A DNA stretch of 64,000 nucleotides. Origin: Natronohydrobacter thiooxidans (GTDB lineage Bacteria > Pseudomonadota > Alphaproteobacteria > Rhodobacterales > Rhodobacteraceae). The stretch spans positions 682,001-746,000 of the forward strand of contig NZ_MJAP01000034.1 in the NCBI RefSeq assembly GCF_001884735.1, given 5' to 3'. The first letter of the stretch is position 1; the number at the start of each line of letters is the position of its first letter. The notes below the pieces were generated by a model. That model was not told where the DNA came from. It did not search any database and worked only from the letters and a program-made list of their open reading frames with translations. The position numbers and the translations under genes were made by a program. This document shows positions 32,734 through 41,200 of this stretch, piece after piece.

Positions 32734-33024
32734 TCAGTCCATATCCTTGAAGGGCCAGGGCTTCGCATCCGTGGCAATCGACATATAGCGCGCGGCCTTG
32801 GCGACCCAGGCCCCCACCATGCAGCCGAAATCGGCCAGCCGTTCATTCGGCTGGCGCTGGTCGATCAGGATGATGATGAACTGGATCACCGCGATCAGGA
32901 ACAGGATCGATTGCGCGACCGAAATCATCGCCGCGATGATCAGCATGAACACGAGCCGCTTCCAGAGCGGTTCCTCGGATTTGTCCAGCGGCGCGGTCGG
33001 GCGGTCGTCGTCGATATCCTGCAT
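32734..33024 (-). CDS. DUF4389 membrane protein
   Basis: A 96-residue protein with an acidic N-terminus (MQDIDDDRPTAPLDKSEEPLWKRL) and one long or two short hydrophobic segments (residues 30-58), then NERLADFGCMVGAWVAKAARYMS, the DUF4389 hallmark. The family is of unknown role, often near lipid A or envelope genes. ATG 33024 is chosen; the longer frame to 33099 overlaps anmK. It lies 14 bases after anmK. Confidence 0.82.
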   Translation of the reverse strand: MQDIDDDRPTAPLDKSEEPLWKRLVFMLIIAAMISVAQSILFLIAVIQFIIILIDQRQPNERLADFGCMVGAWVAKAARYMSIATDAKPWPFKDMD

Positions 33025-33038
33025 CTTTGTCTCCAAGC

Positions 33039-34130
33039 TTACGGCGCGCTGATCTGCCCGCCCCCAACGGCTGCGGCCACACCCGTTGTCGTGGGGCAAG
33101 AGGTCGGCAGCCCCCGCGCGACGCGCATCGCCAGATAGGCGAAAGCCTGCGCTTCGATCATGTCGCCGTCAAGCCCTGCCGCCTCGACCGGGGCAAGCTC
33201 ACCCGGCAGATGCGCGCGCAGCCGCGCCATCAGATCCGCATTATGCCGCCCGCCGCCGCAAACCAGCACCTGCGCGGGCACTTCCGGCAGATGGTCGAAA
33301 CCCGAGGCGACCGACGCCGCCACGCATTCCGAAAGCGTCGCCAATGCATCCGCATCCCCCAGATGCGCCACCCGCGCGCCCAAGCCCGGAAAATCGCGGT
33401 CCAGCGATTTGGGCGGCACGCGCAGGAAATAGCCCTCGCGCAGGAAATCCCGCACCACCGCCATATCGGGCCTGCCCCGCGCCGCCAGCGCGCCGCCCTC
33501 ATCCCGCGCGCGCCCCAGCCGCGCATGGCACAGATCATCCATCGGCGCATTGGCCGGGCCCGTGTCAAACGCCAGCAATGCGCCGGGTGCCTCGGGCCGG
33601 TCACAACGCGGATCCACCCAGGTCAGATTGCCCACACCGCCAAGGTTCAGAAACACCATTGGCGCCTCGGCCCCGATATGGCGTGCAAGCGCGAAATGAT
33701 AGAACGGGGCCAGCGGCGCACCCTGCCCGCCCAGTTTCACATCCGACGAGCGGAAATCCCAGACCACCGGCACGCCCGAGACCAGCGCCAGCACATCGCC
33801 CGATCCGGCCTGATGCGTGCCCCGCCCGCGCGGCTCATGCGCCAGCGTCTGGCCATGAAAGCCGATCAGATCCACGCCTTCGAACCGCGCGACAATCTCG
33901 GCATGGGCAGTTTCGACGATCTCGGCGGCCTCTTCCACGCCCGGCTCCCCCGGCCAGCGCCCCATGGCGGCGCGCAGCACCGCGCGCTCGGCCTCCGAGA
34001 ATGGCCGGAAGGCGCTTGGCCCGAAGGCCCGCACGCTCTCGCCATCAGTCTCCAGCACTGCCGCATCCACCCCGTCAAACGAGGTGCCCGACATCAGCCC
34101 CAGCACGCGCTTGAACTCACTTTTCAACAT
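33039..34130 (-). CDS. anmK: Anhydro-N-acetylmuramic acid kinase
   Basis: AnmK (363 residues) phosphorylates and opens anhydro-MurNAc released from peptidoglycan turnover, giving MurNAc-6-P for recycling. The signature LGLMSGTSFDGVDAAVLETDG at the N-terminus, GRGTHQAGSGDVLA, FLNLGGVGNLTW and FDTGPANAPMDDL are visible. ATG 34130 fits the family start; upstream AAGGAAAA is a modest ribosome site. It diverges from tyrS with 65 bases between, an arrangement found in many alphaproteobacteria. Other recycling genes (for example murQ) are not in the window. Confidence 0.95.
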   Translation of the reverse strand: MLKSEFKRVLGLMSGTSFDGVDAAVLETDGESVRAFGPSAFRPFSEAERAVLRAAMGRWPGEPGVEEAAEIVETAHAEIVARFEGVDLIGFHGQTLAHEPRGRGTHQAGSGDVLALVSGVPVVWDFRSSDVKLGGQGAPLAPFYHFALARHIGAEAPMVFLNLGGVGNLTWVDPRCDRPEAPGALLAFDTGPANAPMDDLCHARLGRARDEGGALAARGRPDMAVVRDFLREGYFLRVPPKSLDRDFPGLGARVAHLGDADALATLSECVAASVASGFDHLPEVPAQVLVCGGGRHNADLMARLRAHLPGELAPVEAAGLDGDMIEAQAFAYLAMRVARGLPTSCPTTTGVAAAVGGGQISAP

Positions 34131-34195
34131 GGGGTTTTCCTTGGACCATGGCACGGCTATAGATCGCCCCATTCTGTCAGCCGGGACAAGCGAAA

Positions 34196-35446
34196 ATGAC
34201 CTACACCCCCAAATCGGATTTCATCCGCATCATGGCCGAGCGCGGCTTCCTCGCCGATTGCACCGATCTGCAAGGTCTGGACGAGGCATTGATCAAAGGG
34301 GTTGTGCCCGCCTATATCGGCTATGACGCCACCGCAAAATCGCTGCATGTCGGCCATTTGCTGAATATCATGGTGCTGCGCTGGTTTCAGAAAACCGGCC
34401 ACAAGCCGATCACACTGATGGGCGGCGGCACGACCAAGGTGGGCGACCCTTCCTTCCGCTCAGAGGAACGCCCTCTGCTGGATGCCGCCGCGATTGACAG
34501 CAATATCAACGGCATGCAGCAGGTTTTCGCGAAATACCTTGCTTACGGTGACGGGCCGAATGACGCGATCATGCTCAACAATGCCGAATGGCTGGACGGG
34601 CTGAACTATCTCGATTTCCTGCGCGATGTGGGGCGACATTTCTCGGTCAACCGGATGCTGTCCTTCGAGTCGGTGAAATCGCGGCTGGATCGCGAACAAT
34701 CGCTCAGCTTTCTTGAGTTCAACTACATGATCCTGCAAGCCTATGATTTCGTGGAAATCTACCGCCGCCATGGCTGCCTGTTGCAGATGGGCGGGTCGGA
34801 TCAATGGGGCAATATCGTCAACGGCATCGATCTGGCCCGCCGGATCGCCGATGCCGAGATCTTTGGCCTGACCACACCGCTGCTGACCACCTCGGACGGG
34901 CGCAAGATGGGCAAGAGCCAAGGGGGTGCTGTCTGGCTCAATGCCGATATGCTCTCGCCCTATGAATTCTGGCAATTCTGGCGCAACACCACGGACGCGG
35001 ATGTGGGCCGCTTCCTCAAGCTCTACACCGAATTGCCGGTCGAGGACTGCGACCGCCTTGGCGCGCTGGAAGGGGCCGAGATCAACGCGGCCAAGATCAT
35101 CCTCGCCAATGAGGTCACGACGCTCTGTCACGGGTTTGAGGCCGCACAGGCCGCCGAGGCCACCGCGCGCGAGGTCTTCGAGAAAGGCGGCACCGGTGAG
35201 GAACTGCCGACCCTGACGCTCAGCGCCTCGGAACTGACTGACGGCATCTCCATCTCGCAGCTTTTCGTGCGTGCGGGGCTGGCGAAATCCGGCAAGGATG
35301 CCAAGCGCCTGATCGCCGAAGGCGGCGCGCGGGCCAATGACATCCCGGTCACGGATGCGGGCCAGATGATCCAGGCGGACGACCTGAGCGCACCGCTGAA
35401 ACTGACCGCAGGCAAGAAACGTCACGTGCTGGTGACACGCGACTGA
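34196..35446 (+). CDS. tyrS: Tyrosyl-tRNA synthetase
   Basis: A 416-residue class I synthetase charging tRNA-Tyr. The HIGH-type motif is in KSLHVGHLLN, the KMSKS-type motif in GRKMGKSQGG, and YDFVEIYRRHGCLLQMGGSDQWGNI is the tyrosine-binding region. The C-terminal S4 RNA-binding domain is present (ISQLFVRAGLAKSGKDAKRLI...). The length matches the TyrS1 class (about 415). ATG 34196 begins 65 bases from the divergent anmK. Confidence 0.97.
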   Translation: MTYTPKSDFIRIMAERGFLADCTDLQGLDEALIKGVVPAYIGYDATAKSLHVGHLLNIMVLRWFQKTGHKPITLMGGGTTKVGDPSFRSEERPLLDAAAIDSNINGMQQVFAKYLAYGDGPNDAIMLNNAEWLDGLNYLDFLRDVGRHFSVNRMLSFESVKSRLDREQSLSFLEFNYMILQAYDFVEIYRRHGCLLQMGGSDQWGNIVNGIDLARRIADAEIFGLTTPLLTTSDGRKMGKSQGGAVWLNADMLSPYEFWQFWRNTTDADVGRFLKLYTELPVEDCDRLGALEGAEINAAKIILANEVTTLCHGFEAAQAAEATAREVFEKGGTGEELPTLTLSASELTDGISISQLFVRAGLAKSGKDAKRLIAEGGARANDIPVTDAGQMIQADDLSAPLKLTAGKKRHVLVTRD

Positions 35447-35453
35447 CCCCATA

Positions 35454-35489
35454 TCGCGCCGGAATAGCTGCAAGCGTTTTCCGGCGCGA
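35454..35489. terminator. Hairpin between tyrS and the DUF418 gene
   Basis: Perfect 11-base arms TCGCGCCGGAA / TTCCGGCGCGA (35454-35464 and 35479-35489) with a 14-base loop, between converging genes; no T run. Confidence 0.5.
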
Positions 35490-35527
35490 CATTCCGACAG
35501 AGGCAAAGTCTCAAGGACGGCACCGCC

Positions 35528-36685
35528 TCAGCGCGCGATCCCGCGCGCGGCATAGGCCATGGGGTGAAGGTTGGTCAGATAGCGCCAGAGCCACTCCCAG
35601 GGCCCGATCGAGAAGAGGCGCAGCCATATCCGGGCAAAGAGGATCAGCACGAGATAAATCGCCGCCGCAATGCCCAGCACAGCCAGCGTGCCCACCTGCC
35701 CGATCAGGCCCAGCCCCCAGCCATAGAACAGCATCTGCCCGCAGATCGCCGTCATCAGATATCCGGTCAGCGTCATCCGTCCCAGCGGCGCCAGAAACCG
35801 GCGCAGCCAGCCCGCCTGCGGGCTCGCCAGAGCCCCAGCGATCAGCATCAGATAGCCCAGTGCCATGACCGGGCTTTCCAGATTGAGCATGACCCAGACA
35901 CCGGCGGGTTCCACAAGGTAGCGCGCGGCAAGGGCCATCACCAGCCCCGCCAGCATGGCGGCCAGCCCCAGCCGCAGCAACCGCTCCCGATCACTGCTCA
36001 AGGCCATCAGCACCCCGCTTCTGCCCGCCGCAAGCCCCAGAAGGAACAGCCCCGCAAGCTGGAAGAAGCGCAGCACCAGCGTGCCATCCGCCCCTTCCGA
36101 GGCATTGACCAGCATATGCCAGTTCTGCCGTATCATATCCGCAAACTGCGGCGAGGCGTAGGCTTCAAGGCTTTCAACATGGCCCATCGGCACTGGCGCA
36201 GGTATGCCATAGCCGCCAGATGCCACGACCACCGGCCCGACCAGCAAGAGCGCAATCGCGAGCCCGGCAATCCCGGAGTTCGGCAGCCGGGCGGCAAGCG
36301 GCAGGATCAGCCCCAAGAGCGCATAGCTCATCAGGATATCCGCCCAGAACAGGAACAGCGCATTAAAGAGCCCGATCAGAAACAACACCAGCAGACGCCG
36401 CAAGAACCGCGTCGCGGCATCCTGCGCGGACAGGGCCTTGCGCAGGATCAGGCTGAAACTGAACCCGAACATGAAAGAGAAGGCAGAGAGCGCCTTGTCA
36501 TCGACAAAGATGCGCAGCAGCGCCCAGAGTAGCTGATCCGCCACGCCCAGCATCTCGGCGCGCATCTCCGGGGTCAGATAGGCAAGGCCCGAAAATGTCA
36601 TCAGGTTCATGACAATCACACCGGCCAGCGCGATGGCCCGCAACGAATCGATCAGAGTATCACGGCAATATGCGTCATTGTTCAT
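35528..36685 (-). CDS. DUF418 family multi-spanning membrane protein
   Basis: A 385-residue inner-membrane protein with about ten hydrophobic segments. It starts RDTLIDSLRAIALAGVIVMNLM and contains SAFSFMFGFSFSLILRKALSAQ, and GRMTLTGYLMTAICGQMLFYGWGLGL is the DUF418 region close to the C-terminus. ATG 36685 is preceded by GGGGAGG. The family (YeiB relatives) is poorly understood; an acyltransferase-3-like fold is suspected. No operon partner is present. Confidence 0.86.
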   Translation of the reverse strand: MNNDAYCRDTLIDSLRAIALAGVIVMNLMTFSGLAYLTPEMRAEMLGVADQLLWALLRIFVDDKALSAFSFMFGFSFSLILRKALSAQDAATRFLRRLLVLFLIGLFNALFLFWADILMSYALLGLILPLAARLPNSGIAGLAIALLLVGPVVVASGGYGIPAPVPMGHVESLEAYASPQFADMIRQNWHMLVNASEGADGTLVLRFFQLAGLFLLGLAAGRSGVLMALSSDRERLLRLGLAAMLAGLVMALAARYLVEPAGVWVMLNLESPVMALGYLMLIAGALASPQAGWLRRFLAPLGRMTLTGYLMTAICGQMLFYGWGLGLIGQVGTLAVLGIAAAIYLVLILFARIWLRLFSIGPWEWLWRYLTNLHPMAYAARGIAR

Positions 36686-37109
36686 CGGCTGGCCTCCCCG
36701 AGGGTGCTGCGCCCGCATGGCATCGGCTGTCATCGACAGGCTCTGGTCCATATGCGGTGACCTGATCCCGTCTGATGCTGGGTCGGCCCTGCTGTCCCGG
36801 TGCAAATTCCCCTGATATTATATCGGCCGCCCGCGCTCTGCTTCCAGTGACGGCGCTGAAGATGGGCGGGATCATGCCACCCCGCCATGCGCGGCAGCGG
36901 GATGGAGCGGCGCGCAAACCCGCCGCGATGCCTCATGCCAGGCGACGCAAAAGCTCCGCCCCGACGCCCGCCCTGTTCAGCATCCGGTCCCGCCCGGAAG
37001 TCCTGTCAGACCGAGGTCAGCGCAGTTCACCCCACGACCTCGTGAGTTGCATTCCCGGTCGCGACCGTATCTGTCAGGCCCGAACAGAGATACGCAGGAT
37101 TTTTGCCCC
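36686..37109. other. 424-base intergenic region before the L,D-transpeptidases
   Basis: No convincing gene. GATATAATATC (36815-36825, read on the minus strand) holds a TATAAT box about 130 bases before the DUF418 start, though no good -35 precedes it. TTGCAT (37047-37052) with TATCTG (37068-37073) is a weak promoter candidate for the first transpeptidase gene. Confidence 0.4.
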
Positions 37110-37709
37110 ATGACCCAGTTTTCACCGACGCGCCGCAAACTGCTCTCCTCCGGCCTTCTGACGCTGGGCGCGCTTGCCATGCCCTCCATCCTGCGCGCGC
37201 AGGATCTGCCGGATTACGAGCCCGACAGCCCCGCAACCACTGTGCGCCGCAATGTCATGGGCTTTGTCAGCCAGCGCTGGCAGGACCATTTCACCCATCT
37301 GCGCAAAGGCGCGATCCTGTGCGACACCCAGTCGCGTGCCGTGCATTTCTGGTCCGAGGATGAGGAAACCTATCTCTCCTATCCCAGTTCGGTGCCGATG
37401 ACCGAGGAATTCACCCGCCGCGGCATGACCGAAGTGACGCTGAAACGCCATATGCCCATATGGATCCCCACCCCCAGCATGCGCGAGCGCGATCCCTCGC
37501 TGCCCGAGCGCGTCGAAGGGGGCGACCCCAAGAACCCGATGGGCACGCGCGCGATGAATCTCGGCTGGCAATATTACCGCGTCCACGGCATCGACAATCC
37601 GGCCAAGGTCGGGCGGCGGGCGTCAAACGGCTGTTTCGGGCTGATCAATGCCCATGTCGAGGAGCTTTACGAGCTTGTGCAGATCGGCACGCAGGTCCGT
37701 GTGATCTGA
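37110..37709 (+). CDS. L,D-transpeptidase (YkuD domain), copy 1
   Basis: A 199-residue exported protein. The N-terminus TRRKLLSSGLLTLGALAMPSILRAQ has twin Arg before the hydrophobic stretch, so Tat export is likely. The YkuD active site is His159 (YRVHGIDNP) and Cys175 (ASNGCFGL). The enzyme should form 3-3 peptidoglycan cross-links or attach proteins to the wall. The usual Arg after the catalytic Cys (GCxR) is replaced: it reads GCFGL. A close paralog follows 153 bases downstream. No other domain (LysM or SH3) is present. Confidence 0.9.
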   Translation: MTQFSPTRRKLLSSGLLTLGALAMPSILRAQDLPDYEPDSPATTVRRNVMGFVSQRWQDHFTHLRKGAILCDTQSRAVHFWSEDEETYLSYPSSVPMTEEFTRRGMTEVTLKRHMPIWIPTPSMRERDPSLPERVEGGDPKNPMGTRAMNLGWQYYRVHGIDNPAKVGRRASNGCFGLINAHVEELYELVQIGTQVRVI

Positions 37710-37862
37710 GGCGACGAAAGCGTTGGCACCCTGCAACACTCCGCCGGACACATGTAGTCCTGCGGCAACAGTCGCTGTGCTGCACGCGCTCGTGACTTGA
37801 TTTCATTATGGTTCGGGACACATAGCACAATCATGAAGATTGACTTGCCGGAGCTGTAAGCA

Positions 37863-38453
37863 ATGACGACAACACCGCTGTCCCGCCGCGCCCTTCTCGG
37901 AACCGGGGCCATGGCGCTGGGAACGCTGGCCATGCCGGCTGTCCTGCGTGCGCAATCCATGCCCGATTACGAGCGCGAAAGCACTGTGCGCCGCAATATC
38001 ATGGGCTTCCGCAACCATACCTGGCGCGACCATTTCTCCAACCTGCGCAATGGCGCGATTCTCTGCGACACCTATTCACGCGCCCTGCATTACTGGTCCG
38101 AGGATGAGAGAACCTATCTTGCCCATCCCTGTTCGGTGCCGATGACCGAGGAATTCACCCGCCGCGGCCTGACCGAGATCGTCCTGCTGCGCTATGAACC
38201 GACCTGGATTCCGACCCCCAACATGCGCCAGCGCGATCCCTCGCTGCCCGAGCGCGTCGAAGGCGGCGATCCGACCAACCCGCTGGGCACCCGCGCGATG
38301 AACCTCGGCTGGCAATATTACCGTATCCACGGCATCGACAACCCGGCCAAGATCGGCCGCCGGGCCTCGAACGGCTGTTTCGGCCTGCTGAACCCGCATG
38401 TCGAGCGGCTTTATGAAATGGTCAAGGTCGGCACACAGGTCCGCGTGATCTGA
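37863..38453 (+). CDS. L,D-transpeptidase (YkuD domain), copy 2
   Basis: A 196-residue paralog of the gene just upstream, similar from the twin-Arg signal (SRRALLGTGAMALGTLAMPAVLRAQ) to the identical C-terminus TQVRVI. Catalytic His156 and Cys172 are kept (HGIDNPAKIG, ASNGCFGLLN). DPSLPERVEGGD is identical in both copies. The pair is a local tandem duplication. The copies differ most just after the signal peptide and in the middle (KRHMPIW against RYEPTW), so they may act on different substrates. A perfect terminator follows. Confidence 0.9.
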   Translation: MTTTPLSRRALLGTGAMALGTLAMPAVLRAQSMPDYERESTVRRNIMGFRNHTWRDHFSNLRNGAILCDTYSRALHYWSEDERTYLAHPCSVPMTEEFTRRGLTEIVLLRYEPTWIPTPNMRQRDPSLPERVEGGDPTNPLGTRAMNLGWQYYRIHGIDNPAKIGRRASNGCFGLLNPHVERLYEMVKVGTQVRVI

Positions 38454-38471
38454 CCGCTCTGCCAGAGGGAC

Positions 38472-38503
38472 AAAAAGCCCCGGTCGCGCGACCGGGGCTT
38501 TTT
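38472..38503. terminator. Bidirectional intrinsic terminator
   Basis: A perfect 32-base palindrome (16-base arms, A5 on one side, T5 on the other) 18 bases after the second transpeptidase stop and 6 bases before the stop of the converging gene. Confidence 0.93.
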
Positions 38504-38509
38504 GATGGG

Positions 38510-39211
38510 TCAGGCCACCGCCCGGCGTAAGCGTCGCAGGATCCGGTTCCAGATCAGCCCCAGACCCGCCGCCAGCGCCGCCATCAGCCCCGCAAGCGCC
38601 TCGCGCAGACTGTCCGCCAGCCGCAGCCCCGTGCGCAGGAAGCGCGATTTCCCCAGCATCTCGAACGCGCCCAGACTGCGCGGTCCCAGCGCATCACTCG
38701 CGCGGGCCAGCCTGCGTGCATCATCAAGCGTATCGACATGCCCCACCAGATGCAGCGCGCCGCGCGTCCCTGCCCGCGCCTGCACCCGCCCCAGCGCCTC
38801 GGTCAGATCCAACGCCGGGCGCAGCGCCTCCATCCGGCCCAGCCGCGCCAGATCATCGGCATTGCGCGCGGCCCCCTGCGCCGCCCAGTCGACGCCCTCG
38901 CGCGCGGCGCGCGTATAGATGCGCCGCAGCCCCGGTGTCAGCCGCCCCATCCGATGCGCAACCTTCATCAGCCCCGCGCCGATCTTCAGCGAATAGGATG
39001 TGCCCCCTGTCACCACTGCCAGCCCGGTCGCCCCGATCCCGATGAACGAAAGCGTCACGTCAAGCTGATCCACCGCTTCGCCGCGCATCCAGGCCCCCGA
39101 TTCGCGCCCCAGCGACAGCACATCCCCCGCAACGGTCAGATTGACCCCGATCCCGCAGGACAGATCCGCCCCCATGCTGCATTGCCGCAGATCATAGGCG
39201 CGGGGTCTCAT
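38510..39211 (-). CDS. Unknown protein downstream of trpS (233 aa)
   Basis: A 233-residue protein with no family I recognise. It begins MRPRAYDLRQCSMGADLSCGIGVNLT, with two Cys that could form a disulfide or bind metal. A Gly-rich hydrophobic stretch (LSFIGIGATGLAVVTGG, residues 54-70) follows, then a long helical Arg/Ala-rich part (VDWAAQGAARNADDLARLGRMEAL...), and a second hydrophobic helix near the C-terminus (LREALAGLMAALAAGLGLIW). It is probably membrane-associated. Its start overlaps the end of the 76-residue gene by 20 bases, so both are probably co-translated behind trpS. Confidence 0.65.
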   Translation of the reverse strand: MRPRAYDLRQCSMGADLSCGIGVNLTVAGDVLSLGRESGAWMRGEAVDQLDVTLSFIGIGATGLAVVTGGTSYSLKIGAGLMKVAHRMGRLTPGLRRIYTRAAREGVDWAAQGAARNADDLARLGRMEALRPALDLTEALGRVQARAGTRGALHLVGHVDTLDDARRLARASDALGPRSLGAFEMLGKSRFLRTGLRLADSLREALAGLMAALAAGLGLIWNRILRRLRRAVA

Positions 39212-39422
39212 CCAGCCGCGCGCTGATCCGCGCGGCAATCGCCTCGGGTGTCGCGTGCCGCGCCAGCGCGCGCTCATAGGCGGCGGCAAGTTCCCCCTCG
39301 CCGCGCGCGACCAGCATTCCGCCGACCGGGTTCTGCACAAACCGCCAGAGTGACAGGCCCGACCATGCCAGCCCCGCCAGCATCAGCCCCGTCAGCACCC
39401 AGCGCGCGACGGAGCGCAGCAC
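39192..39422 (-). CDS. Small single-pass membrane protein behind trpS (76 aa)
   Basis: A 76-residue frame starting at GTG 39422, five bases after the trpS stop, with GAGG just before it. One hydrophobic helix (VLTGLMLAGLAWSGLSLWRFV) is followed by QNPVGGMLVARGEGELAAAYERALARHATPEAIAARISARL, a soluble helical tail. It sits between trpS and the 233-residue gene and overlaps the latter by 20 bases. I know no named family. Its conserved operon position suggests a real gene; function is unknown. Confidence 0.6.
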   Translation of the reverse strand: MLRSVARWVLTGLMLAGLAWSGLSLWRFVQNPVGGMLVARGEGELAAAYERALARHATPEAIAARISARLDETPRL

Positions 39423-39426
39423 CGCC

Positions 39427-40464
39427 TCAGCCCCGTCGCGAGCCGACCATGCCGACGATATCGCGGGTCTTGGCCACGATGGGCGCCGCAATCGCATCCG
39501 CGCGATCCGCCCCTTCGCCCAGAATCCGGTCAATCTCGGCCACATCCTGCATCAGGCGCCGCATCTCGGCATTCAGCGGCGAAAGCTTCGCCACCGCGAG
39601 ATCCGCGAGCGCGGGCTTGAACACACCGAACCCCTGTCCGCCATGCTCGGCCAGCACGGCCTCCGGCGTCATATCGGCCAAAGCCGCGTAGATATTGACC
39701 AGATTGCGCGCCTCGGCCCGCCCCTCCAACCCTTCCAGCGTCTCGGGCAGCGGTTCCGGGTCGGTGCGCGCCTTGCGGATTTTCGCGGCTATCGCATCCG
39801 CATCATCCGTCAGATTGATCCGCGACTGGTCCGACGGGTCGGATTTCGACATTTTCTTGGTGCCATCGCGCAAGGACATCACCCGCGTCGCGGCGCCTTC
39901 GATCACCGGCTCCACGACGGGGAAGAAATCCACCCCGAAATCATGGTTGAACTTGATCGCAATATCGCGCGTCAGTTCCAGATGCTGTTTCTGATCCTCA
40001 CCCACCGGCACATGGGTCGCGTGATAGGCCAGAATATCGGCGGCCATCAGATTGGGATAGGCGAACAGCCCCACTGATGCCTCCTCGGCATGTTTGCCCG
40101 CCTTGTCTTTGAACTGCGTCATCCGCCGCAGCCAGCCCATCCGTGCCACGCAGTTGAAAATCCACGCCAGCTCGGCATGGGCGGGCACCTGCGACTGGTT
40201 GAACAGGATCGAGCGCTTGGGGTCGATGCCCGAGGCAAGGAACCCCGCCGCCAGTTCGCGCGTGGCATGGCGCAGTTTTGACGGCTCCTGCCAGACCGTG
40301 ATCGCATGCAGATCGACCATGCAATAGATCGTCTCGATCCCCGCATCCTGCGCCTGCGCAAAGCGTTTCAGCGCCCCCAGATAATTGCCCAGCGTCAAGC
40401 CGCCAGAGGGCTGGATGCCGGAAAAGATCCGCTTGGGGAAAGTCTTGGTTGGCGCGTCGGACAT
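39427..40464 (-). CDS. trpS: Tryptophanyl-tRNA synthetase
   Basis: A 345-residue class I synthetase. The HIGH-type motif is in TLGNYLGAL, preceded by FSGIQPSGG; the KMSKS motif is in KKMSKSDPS. YCMVDLHAIT and FLASGIDPKRSILFNQSQVPAHAELAWIFN are family-specific. The start is ATG 40464 (MSDAPTKTFPKRIF). In related genomes murJ is usually directly upstream; here a plus-strand rhomboid-like gene lies between them. Two small genes of unknown role follow it. Confidence 0.97.
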   Translation of the reverse strand: MSDAPTKTFPKRIFSGIQPSGGLTLGNYLGALKRFAQAQDAGIETIYCMVDLHAITVWQEPSKLRHATRELAAGFLASGIDPKRSILFNQSQVPAHAELAWIFNCVARMGWLRRMTQFKDKAGKHAEEASVGLFAYPNLMAADILAYHATHVPVGEDQKQHLELTRDIAIKFNHDFGVDFFPVVEPVIEGAATRVMSLRDGTKKMSKSDPSDQSRINLTDDADAIAAKIRKARTDPEPLPETLEGLEGRAEARNLVNIYAALADMTPEAVLAEHGGQGFGVFKPALADLAVAKLSPLNAEMRRLMQDVAEIDRILGEGADRADAIAAPIVAKTRDIVGMVGSRRG

Positions 40465-40540
40465 GGGGCACATTCCCGTCTGGAAAAGGGGTTTGGCTTC
40501 GCTTAGCCTTGGCGCGAGTGAAGGTCAACCAAGCCCCCCG

Positions 40541-41200
40541 ATGCGCAATCCTGTCCTGAACCCGCTGCCATGGTCCGTTTGGCTCTTGACCCTCGCGATT
40601 GCGGGCGTGGAACTGGTGCTCTGGGCAGGCGCGCATGGGCTGGTGAACTGGGCCGGAAGCCCTGGCTGGCGCGCGCAGGCCCTCGCGCTTGCGGGCATCA
40701 ATCCCGGCCTGCAGGGCTGGATGGTCGAGACCGGCCAGACACCGCTGCCGCATCTCGCGCGCTATCTCGGTTTCGGGCTGGTGCATCAGGGGCCATTGCA
40801 GGCGGCGCTTGTGATCGTCATCACGGCAGCCTTGGGCAAGGTCTGCGCCGAAGGGATCGGCTCGCTGCGCCTGCTTCTGGTGCTGGCCTTCGCGCAGGCC
40901 GCAGGCGGCTTTGCCTTCGGGCTCGCCGGCTCGCCGGACGCATGGCTGATCGGGGGCTATCCGCTGATCTTCGCGCTGGCGGGCTGCTTTGCCGGGCAGG
41001 TCTGGCATGGCGAGAGCAGCGCACTCAGCCGCCGCAAGGCGCTCGGGCTGGTCGCGGTGCTGATCCTCGGGCGGCTGGCTCTTGCCGCGCTGGTCGGTGG
41101 CGGCATGGACTGGATCGCGGATCTGGTGGCCTGTCTGGCCGGATATGCCCTTGGCCGCGTCCTGCGCCCCGGATTACGCGCCCGGCTGCGCCGGGCGTGA
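40541..41200 (+). CDS. Rhomboid-like membrane protein lacking catalytic residues
   Basis: A 219-residue protein with about six membrane segments and a rhomboid-like plan: a helix with VHQGPLQAALVIVITAALGKV (matches the His-containing second helix of rhomboid proteases), then GSPDAWLIGGYPLIFALAG where proteases have GxSGxxFGLxG, and DWIADLVACLAGYALG where they have AHxxGxxxG. Both the Ser (now Gly-Tyr-Pro) and the His (now Asp) are missing, so it is likely a pseudoprotease. ATG 40541 follows AAGG. Its last 27 bases overlap murJ on the opposite strand. It separates murJ from trpS. Confidence 0.75.
   Translation: MRNPVLNPLPWSVWLLTLAIAGVELVLWAGAHGLVNWAGSPGWRAQALALAGINPGLQGWMVETGQTPLPHLARYLGFGLVHQGPLQAALVIVITAALGKVCAEGIGSLRLLLVLAFAQAAGGFAFGLAGSPDAWLIGGYPLIFALAGCFAGQVWHGESSALSRRKALGLVAVLILGRLALAALVGGGMDWIADLVACLAGYALGRVLRPGLRARLRRA

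Noticed and set aside
36775..37113. 112-residue plus-strand frame in the intergenic region before the L,D-transpeptidases
   Set aside because: Arg/Pro/Ala-rich without a ribosome site or family features; most likely chance in GC-rich DNA.
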